A DNA stretch of 64,000 nucleotides from Butyricimonas faecihominis (GCF_033096445.1 NZ_AP028155.1:3849880-3913879); one strand, 5' to 3'. Shown: positions 28,181 through 37,291, counted from the first letter of the stretch. The notes: generated by a model from the letters alone, not told the origin. Numbers and translations are program-made.

Positions 28181-28732
28181 ATGATAGAAGGAGCCTCTAT
28201 AAATGTAAATAGTCTGATGGATGGTGACGAAAGGGCTTTTCAAGGGCTTTTTGTAGATTACTATTCCGTATTGGTCTCTTTTGCAATGAAATATCTCGAC
28301 AATCAAGAAGCGGCTGAAGATATTGTGCAGGATGTATTCGTGAAAATATGGGAAACTCGGGAAAAGTTGGGAGGGATTGATAACTTGTCCGCTTATTTGT
28401 ACCAGATGGTCCGTTTCAGAAGTTTTAATTATTTGCGTGCGGAGAAAATTCGTCAAGATGCCACAAGGTCTTTTGCTGAGGAGCTGGAGGAGTCCGAGAT
28501 GAATGAATATATTAAAAATGAAACTTTTCGTATTGTCATGCGGACTTTAGAGGATTTACCTCATGGAAGCAGGAACGTGTTTTCCCGGGCGATACAAGGT
28601 TATTCTGCCAAGGAGATTGCTGATGAGTTGGGAATTGCCGTGGAGACCGTGAAAAAGCAAAAACAGGTGGCCCGGAGAATTTTGAAAGAAAAATTGGGGA
28701 ATCTGTTCTCTCTTTTTTTTCTTGTGGGGTGA
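28181..28732 (+). CDS. ECF sigma-70 factor of locus A
   Basis: The 183-residue protein has sigma region 2 (DYYSVLVSFAMKYLDNQEAAEDIVQDVFVKIWE) and region 4 (GYSAKEIADELGIAVETVKKQKQVARRILKEKL), the set found in Bacteroidota sigma factors paired with FecR anti-sigmas. The ATG at 28181 is used because the family pattern VNSLMDGDERAF starts a few residues in; a later in-frame ATG is at 28217. No fecR follows: the sequence runs into an IS3-family element, and the adjacent susC is truncated. The sigma factor may therefore be free of its anti-sigma partner. Confidence 0.93.
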   Translation: MIEGASINVNSLMDGDERAFQGLFVDYYSVLVSFAMKYLDNQEAAEDIVQDVFVKIWETREKLGGIDNLSAYLYQMVRFRSFNYLRAEKIRQDATRSFAEELEESEMNEYIKNETFRIVMRTLEDLPHGSRNVFSRAIQGYSAKEIADELGIAVETVKKQKQVARRILKEKLGNLFSLFFLVG

Positions 28733-28840
28733 ATTAAGGGTGGGCATCCCTTTCCTCGTCTCTTCTATGTAGTTTCCTAAAATTGGTTTACTAGATTTGA
28801 CATTCAATAAATTGTATAAAGCATTTTCAATTCTATTTTC
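28733..28840 (+). other. Remnant of a sigma-to-fecR leader
   Basis: AAGGGTGGGCATCCCTTTCC follows the sigma stop. It recalls the AGGGGTA-type leaders between sigma and fecR genes at 39896 and 50156 and the AGGGTG leader at about 60462. No fecR reading frame follows before the IS left end. ATTGGTTTACTA at 28781-28792 also occurs at the inner right end of the IS (30194-30205). Confidence 0.45.
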
Positions 28841-28891
28841 TGTTACAAGTTTACTTCAAAAAACTGTAATTCCTGTAATAGTTTTACTTTT

Positions 28892-28927
28892 TTATTGGCA
28901 TCCCGGGAATTCCCGGGATGCCAATAA
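28892..28927. repeat. Perfect 36-base palindrome at the 3' end of the IS
   Basis: The two 18-base arms (28892-28909, TTATTGGCATCCCGGGAA, and 28910-28927) are exact reverse complements. It lies 9 bases beyond the orfB stop inside the element. On the minus strand an A-run rather than a U-run follows. It is more likely a barrier to transcription entering from the host, or a weak terminator. Confidence 0.85.
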
Positions 28928-28936
28928 CACTTGGCG

Positions 28937-29773
28937 TCAATACATGACCCTGGCGAATAACTCTTTTTTATCGCGGTGTGCCTGGTCCGGAACTTTCAAC
29001 CCGATAGCCATGTGTGGTCTTCTGGTGTTGTATATCCCGATGATTCTCTCCACTTGCATTCTCGCCTGGTCAATATCTCTCAAGACCATATCGTTTAACC
29101 ATTCCCGTTTCAAAATCCCGTTCACTCTCTCGGCGATACCGTTATCGTAAGGGGAGCCATCTTGTGTCACGCTGACTTGAATACCGTGTTCTTTCAATAT
29201 CCCGGTGTACAGCGAGGAGCAGTATTGCCCACCCCGATCCGAGTGATGAACAAGCTTATCGCTAAAGTTGGGAGGTAGCGTTGCCAACGCCCGGCACAAC
29301 GCCTTCACGGGACCGGACGAGTCCAGGGTGGGGTGAACTTCCCACCCCGTGATCCGCCGGGAATAAGCGTCGGTTACCAGCGAGAGATACACGAAACCGG
29401 CACTCGTTGACAGGTACGTGATATCACTGACCCATACCTGGTTGGGGCGGGTAACTCGAAGCCCTTTCACCAGGTTCGGGTACTGGCGATGCCACGCCCG
29501 GGAATCCGTCGTGATGACCCGGTACTTCTTCTGTTTTATCATTAAATCGTGAAGGTGAAGTAAACGATAAAGCCAATCCCGACCGACGGGAAGCCCGTTA
29601 GACCCCAGCATGTTCCACAATTTATTAACCCCGAGGTTAGGCATGTCACGGCGAATATCCTGGACGATGGAAAGAACGTAACGCTCGCGTTCCTCGCCTC
29701 CACGATCGGCACGGAGGCTCTTGTAATAAGCCTGCTTGCTGTAGCCAAGGGAATTGCAAAGGTGTTCCGTCAC
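28937..29773 (-). CDS. IS3-family transposase OrfB (DDE integrase domain)
   Basis: The 278-residue frame has an HTH_21-like N-terminus and the rve integrase core with the catalytic triad: Asp in WVSDITYL, Asp in VHHSDRGGQYCS and Glu in DNGIAERVNGILK. The core is full length and looks active. The frame is read from a GTG at 29773 that overlaps the orfA stop (GTGA). It stays open upstream as far as an A-run at 29834-29842 in orfA, so a -1 frameshift there would give an OrfAB fusion. Confidence 0.93.
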   Translation of the reverse strand: MTEHLCNSLGYSKQAYYKSLRADRGGEERERYVLSIVQDIRRDMPNLGVNKLWNMLGSNGLPVGRDWLYRLLHLHDLMIKQKKYRVITTDSRAWHRQYPNLVKGLRVTRPNQVWVSDITYLSTSAGFVYLSLVTDAYSRRITGWEVHPTLDSSGPVKALCRALATLPPNFSDKLVHHSDRGGQYCSSLYTGILKEHGIQVSVTQDGSPYDNGIAERVNGILKREWLNDMVLRDIDQARMQVERIIGIYNTRRPHMAIGLKVPDQAHRDKKELFARVMY

Positions 29774-30195
29774 GGCTTTACCTCCCCGCTCTTTTTGTCT
29801 CTCGACAATCCCGCTAATAGCATCTCCTCGTAGTTTTTTTTTACATCAACATGCAGGCGTTCCCTGGCTAACTCTAGCATTAACTCGTAAGCTTCCACTA
29901 GTATTTTCTGTTTCTCTACTTCCTGACGTAAAGACTCCAGCTCGGCGCGTTCTTGATCGGTCATCGGGTATAACATTTTGTAATTACGCGAAGATAAACG
30001 TTTGTGTTGTTCTTCCGATAAAACGCGAGATTTATACTTGTGTAGCCAAACGTGAAAAGTCGAGGGTTTGACCTCGTACTTGGCTAGAACTTCCGCGTAA
30101 CCCATTTCATTGATTATTCGATCTCGTACCGCTGATAATTTCGTCTTCACGGCGTAATAACGACGACGAACAGGGGGAAAATTTAATTCTGACAT
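29770..30195 (-). CDS. IS3-family transposase OrfA (HTH)
   Basis: The 141-residue protein starts at the ATG at 30195 (MSELNFPPVRRRYYAVKTKL). It carries a helix-turn-helix that binds the IS ends (YAEVLAKYEVKPSTFHVWLHKYKS) and a leucine-zipper-like coiled coil (QERAELESLRQEVEKQKILVEAYELML). The stop overlaps the orfB GTG by the sequence GTGA. Confidence 0.9.
   Translation of the reverse strand: MSELNFPPVRRRYYAVKTKLSAVRDRIINEMGYAEVLAKYEVKPSTFHVWLHKYKSRVLSEEQHKRLSSRNYKMLYPMTDQERAELESLRQEVEKQKILVEAYELMLELARERLHVDVKKNYEEMLLAGLSRDKKSGEVKP
29834..29842 (-). promoter_or_regulatory. Probable programmed -1 frameshift site of the IS
   Basis: On the minus strand nine A residues are followed by C (GTA-AAA-AAA-AAC in the orfA frame). 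GAGGAG, a possible Shine-Dalgarno-like stimulator, follows 6 bases on. In the -1 frame translation continues without a stop (LRGDAISGIVERQKERGG) into orfB. Confidence 0.65.
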
Positions 30196-30227
30196 TGGTT
30201 TACTAAGTTTACTGTAAACTTTTTTCA

Positions 30228-32379
30228 GGACAATACATACCAAGAATTACGGGAAAAAGTAGATAATGGTTTTAATTATGATTGGTTAGGCTATCCGACA
30301 AGAACAGGTGTAGGACAAACCCATAGTTTGAATGTAATGGGAGGAAGTGAAATTTGGCGATTTAACGCAAGTTTATCTTATGACGAGACAGTAGGTGTAA
30401 TGAAAGGCTCTGATCGTGCAAATTTTAATGGGTCTTTAGGTATAACTTATCAAGGTGAAAAATTGATTGTGAGTGAAAATCTTTCCGTGGGGACAAATAA
30501 TAATGCTAATAGTCCTTATGGAGATTTCTCTAGTTTTGCTGCAATGAATCGGTATTGGGAACCGCAAGACGAAGAGGGAGAGCCGATTCTGACATATACA
30601 CATCCTTTGAGAAGTGAAACAAGTTATAGTGATAACCCTGCTTATAATGCACTGGTCGGGGTTTGGAATAAAACGAGATATACAAATATGCGTAGTGCCA
30701 CCCAGGTGCGTTATAATATAAACGAGAGTTTTTATATATCAGGGTTGTTGGGATTATCCCGAATGTTTAATCAGGCAGATGCTTTTGCTCCACCTTCCCA
30801 TGCTCAGTTTGCCGGGAAGGAGACAGATCAAAAAGGACGTTTCCAACGCAATGAGATCGAGTCAAATCAATGGAATGTCCGTTTGAATGTAAATTATGCT
30901 AAAACGCTGCAGGAAAAACATATGCTGACATTAAGCGGTGCAGCGGAAATGGAAGAGAAAAAACAAGAGCAAATCATGTGGGCGGCAACAGGTTTTGCCG
31001 CAGATAATATTGATTTCCCTTCTATGGCCTTGGGATATGGTGATGAGACTTATCCAAACGGATCTGTGACTACGACAAGAAGACTTGCTTTGATATTTGC
31101 GGGTAATTATTATTATGATATGCGTTATTTCGTAGATATTAATTTCAATGCGAATGGGGCATCTTCTTTCGGAGAAGATAGTCGTTGGGGCAAATTTTTC
31201 TCTTTTGGATTGGGATGGAATGTCAGTAACGAAGACTTTTTTATCGAGCATGTTCCGTATATCCAATGGTTGAAACTGAAAGCTTCTTATGGTGTGTCAG
31301 GAAACATGGGATTTTCTCCGGAGAATGCGATGACAGTCTATTCACTGAATACGCAGGCGAATTATTTGTCTCATTTCGGTGCTTATTTGACATCTTTTGG
31401 AAACACGGAGTTAAAATGGCAAAACACGTACCAATGGAACTTTGGTATAGAATTGAAAACTTTGCATGAATGTTTGGGATTAGAGTTCAGTTATTATCGG
31501 AAGATGACGGATAATACTGTAGCAGATGTTTTTTTGCCTATTTCTCATGGTTTTAATACATATAAAGCAAATGTCGGTTCAATTTTGAATAAAGGTTGGG
31601 ATGTTAAAGTTACGGTTGACTTATTCAAAAATATGGATCGAGGGTTTACATGGAATATCATGGGGTCATTTAACGGTAATAAAAATATTGTAGACAAACT
31701 TTCCGATGGTTTCAAATACACGTTATCACATAATGTGACTAATATGAGTTCTCAAGAAGCTGTGTTGAAGTATCGGGAAGGGCATTCTATGAATGCTATT
31801 TATGGTTTGAGAACTGTTGGAGTTGATCCGCAAACCGGGAACCGTCTGTTTTTAGATAAAAATGGTAATGTTACTTTTGCTCAAAATGCAGAAGATATGG
31901 TTTATCTCGGTGATAGCCAGCCTAAAGTGCAAGGTAATATATCAACGAACATTGCCTATAAAGGTTTTATATTGACAGTCGGTTTTGGTGTGCGTTGGGG
32001 GGCAAAACAGTTTAATGCGACATTGGCTAATAAAACGGAGAATACTCACTTTATTAATAATCTGGATCGTCGGGTGTTAACACAATCATGGCAGGAACCG
32101 GGGGATGTTGTTCCTTATAAAAAATTAGATATTAATAATACATCTTCTAATACAAATGTTTGTGATGCCTTTGTGCAGGAAGATAATGTTTTTCAATGTA
32201 CAAACATTAATCTTACATATAATTTTTCTGATGATATCTGTAAGAAGTTGCGTTTGAAGGGATTGTCGTTGAACGCAAATTTATCAGATATATTTTATAT
32301 TTCTTCGATAAAACGGGAGAGAGGAACAAGTTATCCATTTTCTCGAAATCCGAACTTTTCAGTTAGTGTTTCATTCTAA
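30228..32379 (+). pseudogene. SusC/RagA TonB-dependent transporter of locus A, 5'-truncated
   Basis: The frame is open from the IS edge (GAC at 30229: DNTYQELREKVDNGFNYDWLG) to a stop at 32379, about 716 codons. It aligns with the barrel of the SusC at 41207 from about its residue 397, with matching patterns such as GVMKG, SRWGKFFSFGLGWNVSNEDFF and SSIKRERGTSYPF. The signal peptide, STN domain, carboxypeptidase-like domain and plug, about 400 residues, are missing. It cannot be exported or gated as it stands. The downstream susD starts 11 bases after the stop. Confidence 0.92.
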
Positions 32380-32390
32380 TTTTTGGAATT

Positions 32391-33791
32391 ATGATAAAAA
32401 AGAGTATTTATATATTGTGTACATCGCTAGCGCTAGGGTGTAGTGCTTGTGATGATTGGCTTACTGTTGTACCGGAAACCACGTTGATTGCGGATAATTT
32501 GCTGGAAACGGATGAAGGTATTTTACAAGTGTTGGATGGGGCTTATGTATTGGCTGCTTCGAATGTATATAAACCGACAGGTTATTTGGGAGGGGGTGGT
32601 TGTGTTGAGGAGATGGCTGATACATGGACCAAAGATAATAGTTCGTGGGCAAATCACGAGTATGATATTGATAATAGCGGTGTCGCCAATACTTTGGATG
32701 TGATGTTTATGCAAATTTATAAGATTATCAACACTTTAAATCCAATAATTGAAGCTTGTGATAAGAATAAAGATAAGTATCGGGAGGAGTATTATAATAT
32801 TGTAAAAGGAGAGGCTTTGGCATTTCGTGCCTGCTTGCATTTGGATTTAATTCGGATATGGGGTCCGATGCCTAAGAATATAAATCCGTCTACAGAATAT
32901 TTGCCATACGTAATTCAGAATTCTATTCAAAATTACCAATATTATACTTTTGATAAATATATGGAATTGTTGTTGCGTGATTTGAATGAAGCAGAAGAAT
33001 TGTTGAAAAAATCGGATCCGATAGTGACTCATGTTGAAAGTTCTGATTGGTCTGACCGGGAAGCTCATTTTAATTATTACGGGGTTTTAGGTTTGCAGGC
33101 TCGGGCTCGTTTGTGGATGAATGATACGGAGGGAGCTATGCGATATGCGAAGATGGTTATTGAGGCGAAAGGGGAAGATGGTACTGCCGTGTTTACTTTG
33201 GCTACGGCAGATAATTATGTGGACCGGACTTTCTATCCGGAACATTTATGTAGCATAAATCAAGATAACTTTGATTATCAGCAGACAGGATTTGCCAATA
33301 GTCAAAATTTGAACTCGTACAATAATCGTAATTATAGTACGTTTGTGAGTGACTTGTTTGATGGAAATGTGAATGATTTGCGACTTAAACAACAATGGTC
33401 TTATTTACGTAGTTATACGGGACAATATGTTCGTATTACTCGTAAATATGATGATATGTATCCTTCTAACTCTTCTGCCGCACGGAATATGCCTCTTGTA
33501 CGTTTGGCTGAAATGTATCTTATCCTGATGGAAGTAGGTACTTTGGAAGAAGCAAATGTTGCTTATGAAACATTGTGTGCGGCTCGTGGGGTGGATTATG
33601 TAGCATTGACGGAGAATGACCGGACAGACCGGGTACTGATGGAATGGATTCGGGAGTTGATAGCTGAAGGGCAGAATTTTTATACGTATAAACGGTTTGC
33701 CGTGAAACGGATGTTGTGGCAGGATGCTGAAACCGCAGATTGTGGAGAGGAACAATACGTGTTGCCTTTACCTCCAAGTGAACGTAGATAA
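32391..33791 (+). CDS. SusD/RagB-family surface lipoprotein (locus A)
   Basis: The 466-residue lipoprotein has a signal peptide and lipobox (SLALGCSAC), then CDDWLTVVPETTLIADNLLETDEG, the SusD start pattern. TPR helices follow (KGEALAFRACLHLDLIRIWGPMPK), and a C-terminal part ends EEQYVLPLPPSER. It would cap its SusC partner and bind the ligand. Its own susC is disrupted, so it may now be useless or may pair with another SusC. Confidence 0.93.
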   Translation: MIKKSIYILCTSLALGCSACDDWLTVVPETTLIADNLLETDEGILQVLDGAYVLAASNVYKPTGYLGGGGCVEEMADTWTKDNSSWANHEYDIDNSGVANTLDVMFMQIYKIINTLNPIIEACDKNKDKYREEYYNIVKGEALAFRACLHLDLIRIWGPMPKNINPSTEYLPYVIQNSIQNYQYYTFDKYMELLLRDLNEAEELLKKSDPIVTHVESSDWSDREAHFNYYGVLGLQARARLWMNDTEGAMRYAKMVIEAKGEDGTAVFTLATADNYVDRTFYPEHLCSINQDNFDYQQTGFANSQNLNSYNNRNYSTFVSDLFDGNVNDLRLKQQWSYLRSYTGQYVRITRKYDDMYPSNSSAARNMPLVRLAEMYLILMEVGTLEEANVAYETLCAARGVDYVALTENDRTDRVLMEWIRELIAEGQNFYTYKRFAVKRMLWQDAETADCGEEQYVLPLPPSERR

Positions 33792-33813
33792 TGAATAAAA
33801 AAAACAGATGATT

Positions 33814-34389
33814 ATGAAAAAACTATTTATTGTATTAGTAGTCGGATTGATGTTGGCAGCTTGTACAAGAGAGGAAGTTGATGTATTTTCTTTGGAGGAT
33901 AATTATATATATTTTCCCTATGATAACGGAACAACTTTGGCTACAAGTATGGTTCCTGGTGATAGTATTTACTATTTTTATAATAAGAGTTCTCTTACAG
34001 TCAAGTCGGCACAACAACGTGATACCTTTTATTTTGAAGTACGGGCGGCCGGGCTTGCCAAAAGTGTGGATCGCCAAATCAAAATAGTTCCTTGGTCTTG
34101 TGAGGTAAGTGGCTTTACGGAGGCAGTGGAAGGGGTAAATTATGTTCCTTTTGATGACCCGGAAATGGTGAAAAATCTTGTCCTTCCGGCTGATTCTGTG
34201 CAAGTAAAAATACCGGTTATTGTTACTTATGATCCATCTATTGCTGGGACGGCAAAATCGTTTATCGTAGGGTTGAAACTTATTGATTCGGGGGATCTTA
34301 GAGTTATGGGGACGAACTTCAACATTACAGTTGTCGATAAAGCGGCACGTACTCATGCTTGTGTGCGATTTAATCAAAGTAGCTTGTGA
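33814..34389 (+). CDS. DUF4843-like lipoprotein (locus A), short
   Basis: The protein (191 residues from 33814; an in-frame ATG lies 6 bases upstream) has lipobox VGLMLAAC (Cys17) and an Ig-like beta-sandwich pattern (FYFEVRAAGLAKSVDRQIKI, LPADSVQVKIPVIV). It matches the N-terminal two thirds of the 238-residue protein at 46044, which follows its susD in the same order. The last 45 or so residues are absent: after NITVVDKA it ends ARTHACVRFNQSSL. The PKD-like gene seen next in locus B is also missing, so the 3' part was probably lost. It may bind the ligand beside SusD. Confidence 0.7.
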   Translation: MKKLFIVLVVGLMLAACTREEVDVFSLEDNYIYFPYDNGTTLATSMVPGDSIYYFYNKSSLTVKSAQQRDTFYFEVRAAGLAKSVDRQIKIVPWSCEVSGFTEAVEGVNYVPFDDPEMVKNLVLPADSVQVKIPVIVTYDPSIAGTAKSFIVGLKLIDSGDLRVMGTNFNITVVDKAARTHACVRFNQSSL

Positions 34390-34401
34390 GTTTAACTGAT
34401 T

Positions 34402-34444
34402 AATTCCTCATGGTGAAAAATACTTAGTCATGAGGAATTTTTTA
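34402..34444 (+). terminator. Hairpin terminator before the thioredoxin genes of locus A
   Basis: AATTCCTCATG (34402-34412) pairs with CATGAGGAATT (34429-34439), followed by a T-run. It ends only 24 bases before the next start codon, so it may only partly stop transcription and so lower expression of the thioredoxin genes. Confidence 0.8.
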
Positions 34445-34467
34445 TTTGAAAGATTCAAATTGTTCGT

Positions 34468-35556
34468 ATGAAAAAGTTTGTATTGTTATTTACTTGTATG
34501 CTTATAGCCATCTCCGTGTTTGCCCAGACAAATTTTCAAGAGTTGACATTAGCGAAAGCGTTGGGAAAAGCGAAAATGGAGAATAAGTATGTTTTTGTGG
34601 ATTGTTATACTTCATGGTGTGGACCGTGTAAGATGATGACGGCAAATGTGTTACCTTTGAAAGAAGTGGGGGAATACATGAACGAAACGTTTGTGTGTGT
34701 GAAGTTTGATATGGAAAAAGGAGAGGGACGGGATATTCAGCAAAAATATAAGGTGTCCTCCTATCCGACATTTTTGGTTTTGAATGTAGATGGAAGTTTA
34801 TTACATGCAGTTGTAGGAGCTTCTGCCACGGGAGAAGAGTTTGTGGCAAGGGTAAAAGAGGCATTTGATGATAATTCTGCGGGGAAACTGGCAGTTGAAT
34901 ACGAAAAAGGAAATCGGGATAGGGATTTCTTGATGACCTATATCAAGGCATTGGTGAAAGCTTGTGATGTAGAGAAAGCGCATAAAATTTCAGAAGATGT
35001 ATTGGCATCGTTGAGTGATGATGAGAAATGCACGGAGCCATATTGGTTTATTTATGAAAATCTGGATTTATCTCCCATTGGTTCAAATAATATGATGTAT
35101 TTATTACAACATGTGGATCAATTCCGGCAGGGAGTTGGTGTGGAGAAAGTAGATTCTGTCGTGGGAAATTTGTTTGCTATCCAACTGGAAAATATTTTGC
35201 GAGGACGCAATAGAACGGTAACTTTGGAAGATGTTGAGGTTGCAGGAAAAATGTTAGAGTCTTATCATTTGGAAGGACATGATTATTTGAATGATTATAT
35301 AGCTTTGATTAAAGCGGTGAAAACAGAAAATACGGATGATGTCATAAAATTATACAAAAAGGTATTTCCCAAGATGGATGCCGGAAAAATTGCTTACTTG
35401 TATTTCACCCCGATAACAACGTTGAAGGGGAAATGGAGCGTGAAACAAAAGAAAGCGTTAAGTGCATTGACAAAAAAGATTGCAGGAAACGTGACATCAA
35501 TTCCCATTCAATCCTCTTTGATGGGTTTTGCAAATATCACTCTTCCAAAGCTATAA
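34468..35556 (+). CDS. Exported thioredoxin-fold protein (CGPC), locus A
   Basis: The 362-residue protein has a signal peptide (MKKFVLLFTCMLIAISVFAQ) and a thioredoxin domain at about residues 22-135 with WCGPCKMM (CxxC) and the cis-Pro segment VSSYPTFLVLNVDG. Helical repeats of unknown function fill the C-terminal 220 residues. It is likely periplasmic and reduces or shuffles disulfides. It is closely related to the proteins at 36191, 48340 and 57473, so the group grew by duplication. Confidence 0.88.
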   Translation: MKKFVLLFTCMLIAISVFAQTNFQELTLAKALGKAKMENKYVFVDCYTSWCGPCKMMTANVLPLKEVGEYMNETFVCVKFDMEKGEGRDIQQKYKVSSYPTFLVLNVDGSLLHAVVGASATGEEFVARVKEAFDDNSAGKLAVEYEKGNRDRDFLMTYIKALVKACDVEKAHKISEDVLASLSDDEKCTEPYWFIYENLDLSPIGSNNMMYLLQHVDQFRQGVGVEKVDSVVGNLFAIQLENILRGRNRTVTLEDVEVAGKMLESYHLEGHDYLNDYIALIKAVKTENTDDVIKLYKKVFPKMDAGKIAYLYFTPITTLKGKWSVKQKKALSALTKKIAGNVTSIPIQSSLMGFANITLPKL

Positions 35557-35605
35557 TGTAAAATGGTGCGTGCTTCGATTTTGTATTATTATAAATGAAA
35601 TTACC

Positions 35606-36187
35606 ATGAGATTTATATTATCTTTATTTTTATTGTTCTTGATCGGTCAACCGATAGTTTGGGGGCAAAATAGTATGGCAAGGACGTCTATTTTTGAAGA
35701 GGGGGGTGAGGTGAAGTCTTTTAAGGATAATTTCAAAAATTTGAAAGCAAATTGGGAACGAATAATTAATCATGCCGATTTTGAAATTATTTCTTGTGAT
35801 TATGCTTATACGTTCAAAAATAAAAAACAAATAACCAAGTATGCTAAAGAACATTCTCGGTTGGAGACTCCTTTTTTTGCAATGAATATTCAAGCTTCCG
35901 TGAAAGATGGAAAATGGAGCGAGAAAATTTTTGTACGATTGACCTCTTTTGCGCAAATGGTGGAGGATGCTACGGAAAATAAAGAAGGGATACGAGATGA
36001 TCATCTATATCATTTGGGACTTCGTAAAGCGGAAATCGAGAATAAAGTAAAAATTGGAGATCGGGTATATGCCATTCGTTATAAAGTGAATGGTAAGGAG
36101 CAGGTGGATTACGTGGTTTGTTCTGCGGAGAATTACAAAGTAATTTGTAGCTATTTATTCAATAGTGTTTCCTTTAGGAAAGGGTAA
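35606..36187 (+). CDS. Exported protein of unknown function between thioredoxin genes
   Basis: The 193-residue protein starts at 35606 with a signal peptide (MRFILSLFLLFLIGQPIVWGQ). An earlier in-frame start lacks the signal. I recognise no family. It is basic, with repeated YTFKNKKQITKYAKEH and VKIGDRVYAIRYKVNGKEQV, which suggests a small beta-rich periplasmic domain. The only cysteines are three single residues, so it is not a thioredoxin. The next gene begins 3 bases after its stop, so it shares the operon. Confidence 0.65.
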   Translation: MRFILSLFLLFLIGQPIVWGQNSMARTSIFEEGGEVKSFKDNFKNLKANWERIINHADFEIISCDYAYTFKNKKQITKYAKEHSRLETPFFAMNIQASVKDGKWSEKIFVRLTSFAQMVEDATENKEGIRDDHLYHLGLRKAEIENKVKIGDRVYAIRYKVNGKEQVDYVVCSAENYKVICSYLFNSVSFRKG

Positions 36188-36190
36188 GAA

Positions 36191-37276
36191 ATGAAAAGGT
36201 TAATATCACTATTTTGTTGTCTATGCTTGTTTATACCGACATTTGCACAGACAACTTTTCAAGAATTAACTCTTAAAGATGCATTAGAAAAGGCAAAGAC
36301 AGAGAATAAGTATGTTTTTGTAGATTGTTATACTTCGTGGTGTGGATCATGTAAACTGATGACAGAAAATGTATTCCCCTCGAAAACTGTTGGGAATTAC
36401 ATGAATAATAAGTTTGTTTGTGTGAAATTTGATATGGAAAAGGAGGAAGGAATTGATATTCAGCAGAAATATCAAATTATGTCCTACCCAACTTTTTTGG
36501 TGTTGAAGACTGACGGAACACTGTTATCTCGGATTGTGGGGGCGATTCTTGATGAGGATAAATTTATTAAGAGAGTGGATTCGGTTTTTATGGAAAATTC
36601 TGTTATTCAGTTGGAAGGGGAGTACATGGCAGGGAATCGTAAGATGGATTTCCTGTTGAGATACATCAAAGCTTTACTGGCTTCCGAAAACACGACAAAA
36701 GCAAAAAGTATCGCATTGGATGTAATCACCTCTTTGGAAGATAAGCAGAAGTGTACGGCACCCTATTGGTTTATTTATGAAGATTATCGTTTGTCTCCTG
36801 TCGGATCGGGGAATTTAGCTTATTTGCTAAAACATGTAGAACAATTTCGTCAAGGTATCGGGGTAGAGAGGGTAGATAAAAAATTAGGAATCTTGTTCGC
36901 TCTCCAATTGGAAAGTATTCTCCGGGGAGCCAACAAAAATATTACTTTACAGGAGGTTGGTAAATTAAAGGTGACATTAGATACGTTTAAGCTGACAGGT
37001 CAGGACTACTTGTATGGGTATATTGATTTGATTAATGGGATAATGACGGGGAATACAGGGGTGTCGTTGGAAGCTTACAAACGGGTTTTCCCGTTTGTTG
37101 CGGATGAAAAAATTGCAACTTTTTATTTCATGCCGATCATGTATTTTAAAGATAAATGGAGTGTTGAGCAGAAAAAAGAACTGGCTGTCTTGACAGATCA
37201 ATTGATCAAGAAGGTGCAATTACCAGAATTGAAATCTTCTTTGTATGAGATTAAAACAAATATCTTGACGAAGTAA
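36191..37276 (+). CDS. Exported thioredoxin-fold protein (CGSC), locus A
   Basis: The 361-residue protein has a signal peptide ending FIPTFAQ, a thioredoxin domain with WCGSCKLM near residue 50, IMSYPTFLVLKTDG near the cis-Pro, and the same helical C-terminal region as the protein at 34468 (YIKALLASENTTKAK, APYWFIYEDYRLSPVGSGNL). The middle residues of CxxC are GS instead of GP, a change that usually alters the redox potential. It is part of the same operon. Confidence 0.88.
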   Translation: MKRLISLFCCLCLFIPTFAQTTFQELTLKDALEKAKTENKYVFVDCYTSWCGSCKLMTENVFPSKTVGNYMNNKFVCVKFDMEKEEGIDIQQKYQIMSYPTFLVLKTDGTLLSRIVGAILDEDKFIKRVDSVFMENSVIQLEGEYMAGNRKMDFLLRYIKALLASENTTKAKSIALDVITSLEDKQKCTAPYWFIYEDYRLSPVGSGNLAYLLKHVEQFRQGIGVERVDKKLGILFALQLESILRGANKNITLQEVGKLKVTLDTFKLTGQDYLYGYIDLINGIMTGNTGVSLEAYKRVFPFVADEKIATFYFMPIMYFKDKWSVEQKKELAVLTDQLIKKVQLPELKSSLYEIKTNILTK

Positions 37277-37291
37277 TCAAATTTATAAGTG

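Larger units (their letters stand above)
28841..30227 (-). mobile_element. IS3-family insertion sequence
   Basis: The element has the IS3 pattern of orfA and orfB in overlapping frames, both on the minus strand. Probable terminal inverted repeats are TGTTACAAGTTTAC (28841-28854) and, on the other strand from 30227, TGAAAAAAGTTTAC, alike at 11 of 14 bases and with the TG...CA ends usual for IS3. The total is about 1387 bp. The flanking bases (TTTC on the left, GGA on the right) show no target-site duplication. Together with the missing fecR and susC start this suggests that a deletion removed DNA on one side of the element. Confidence 0.85.

Noticed and set aside
28841-30227. Target-site duplication of the IS3-family element
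   Set aside because: The bases on the two sides (TTTC and GGA) do not match at the ends chosen from the inverted repeats.
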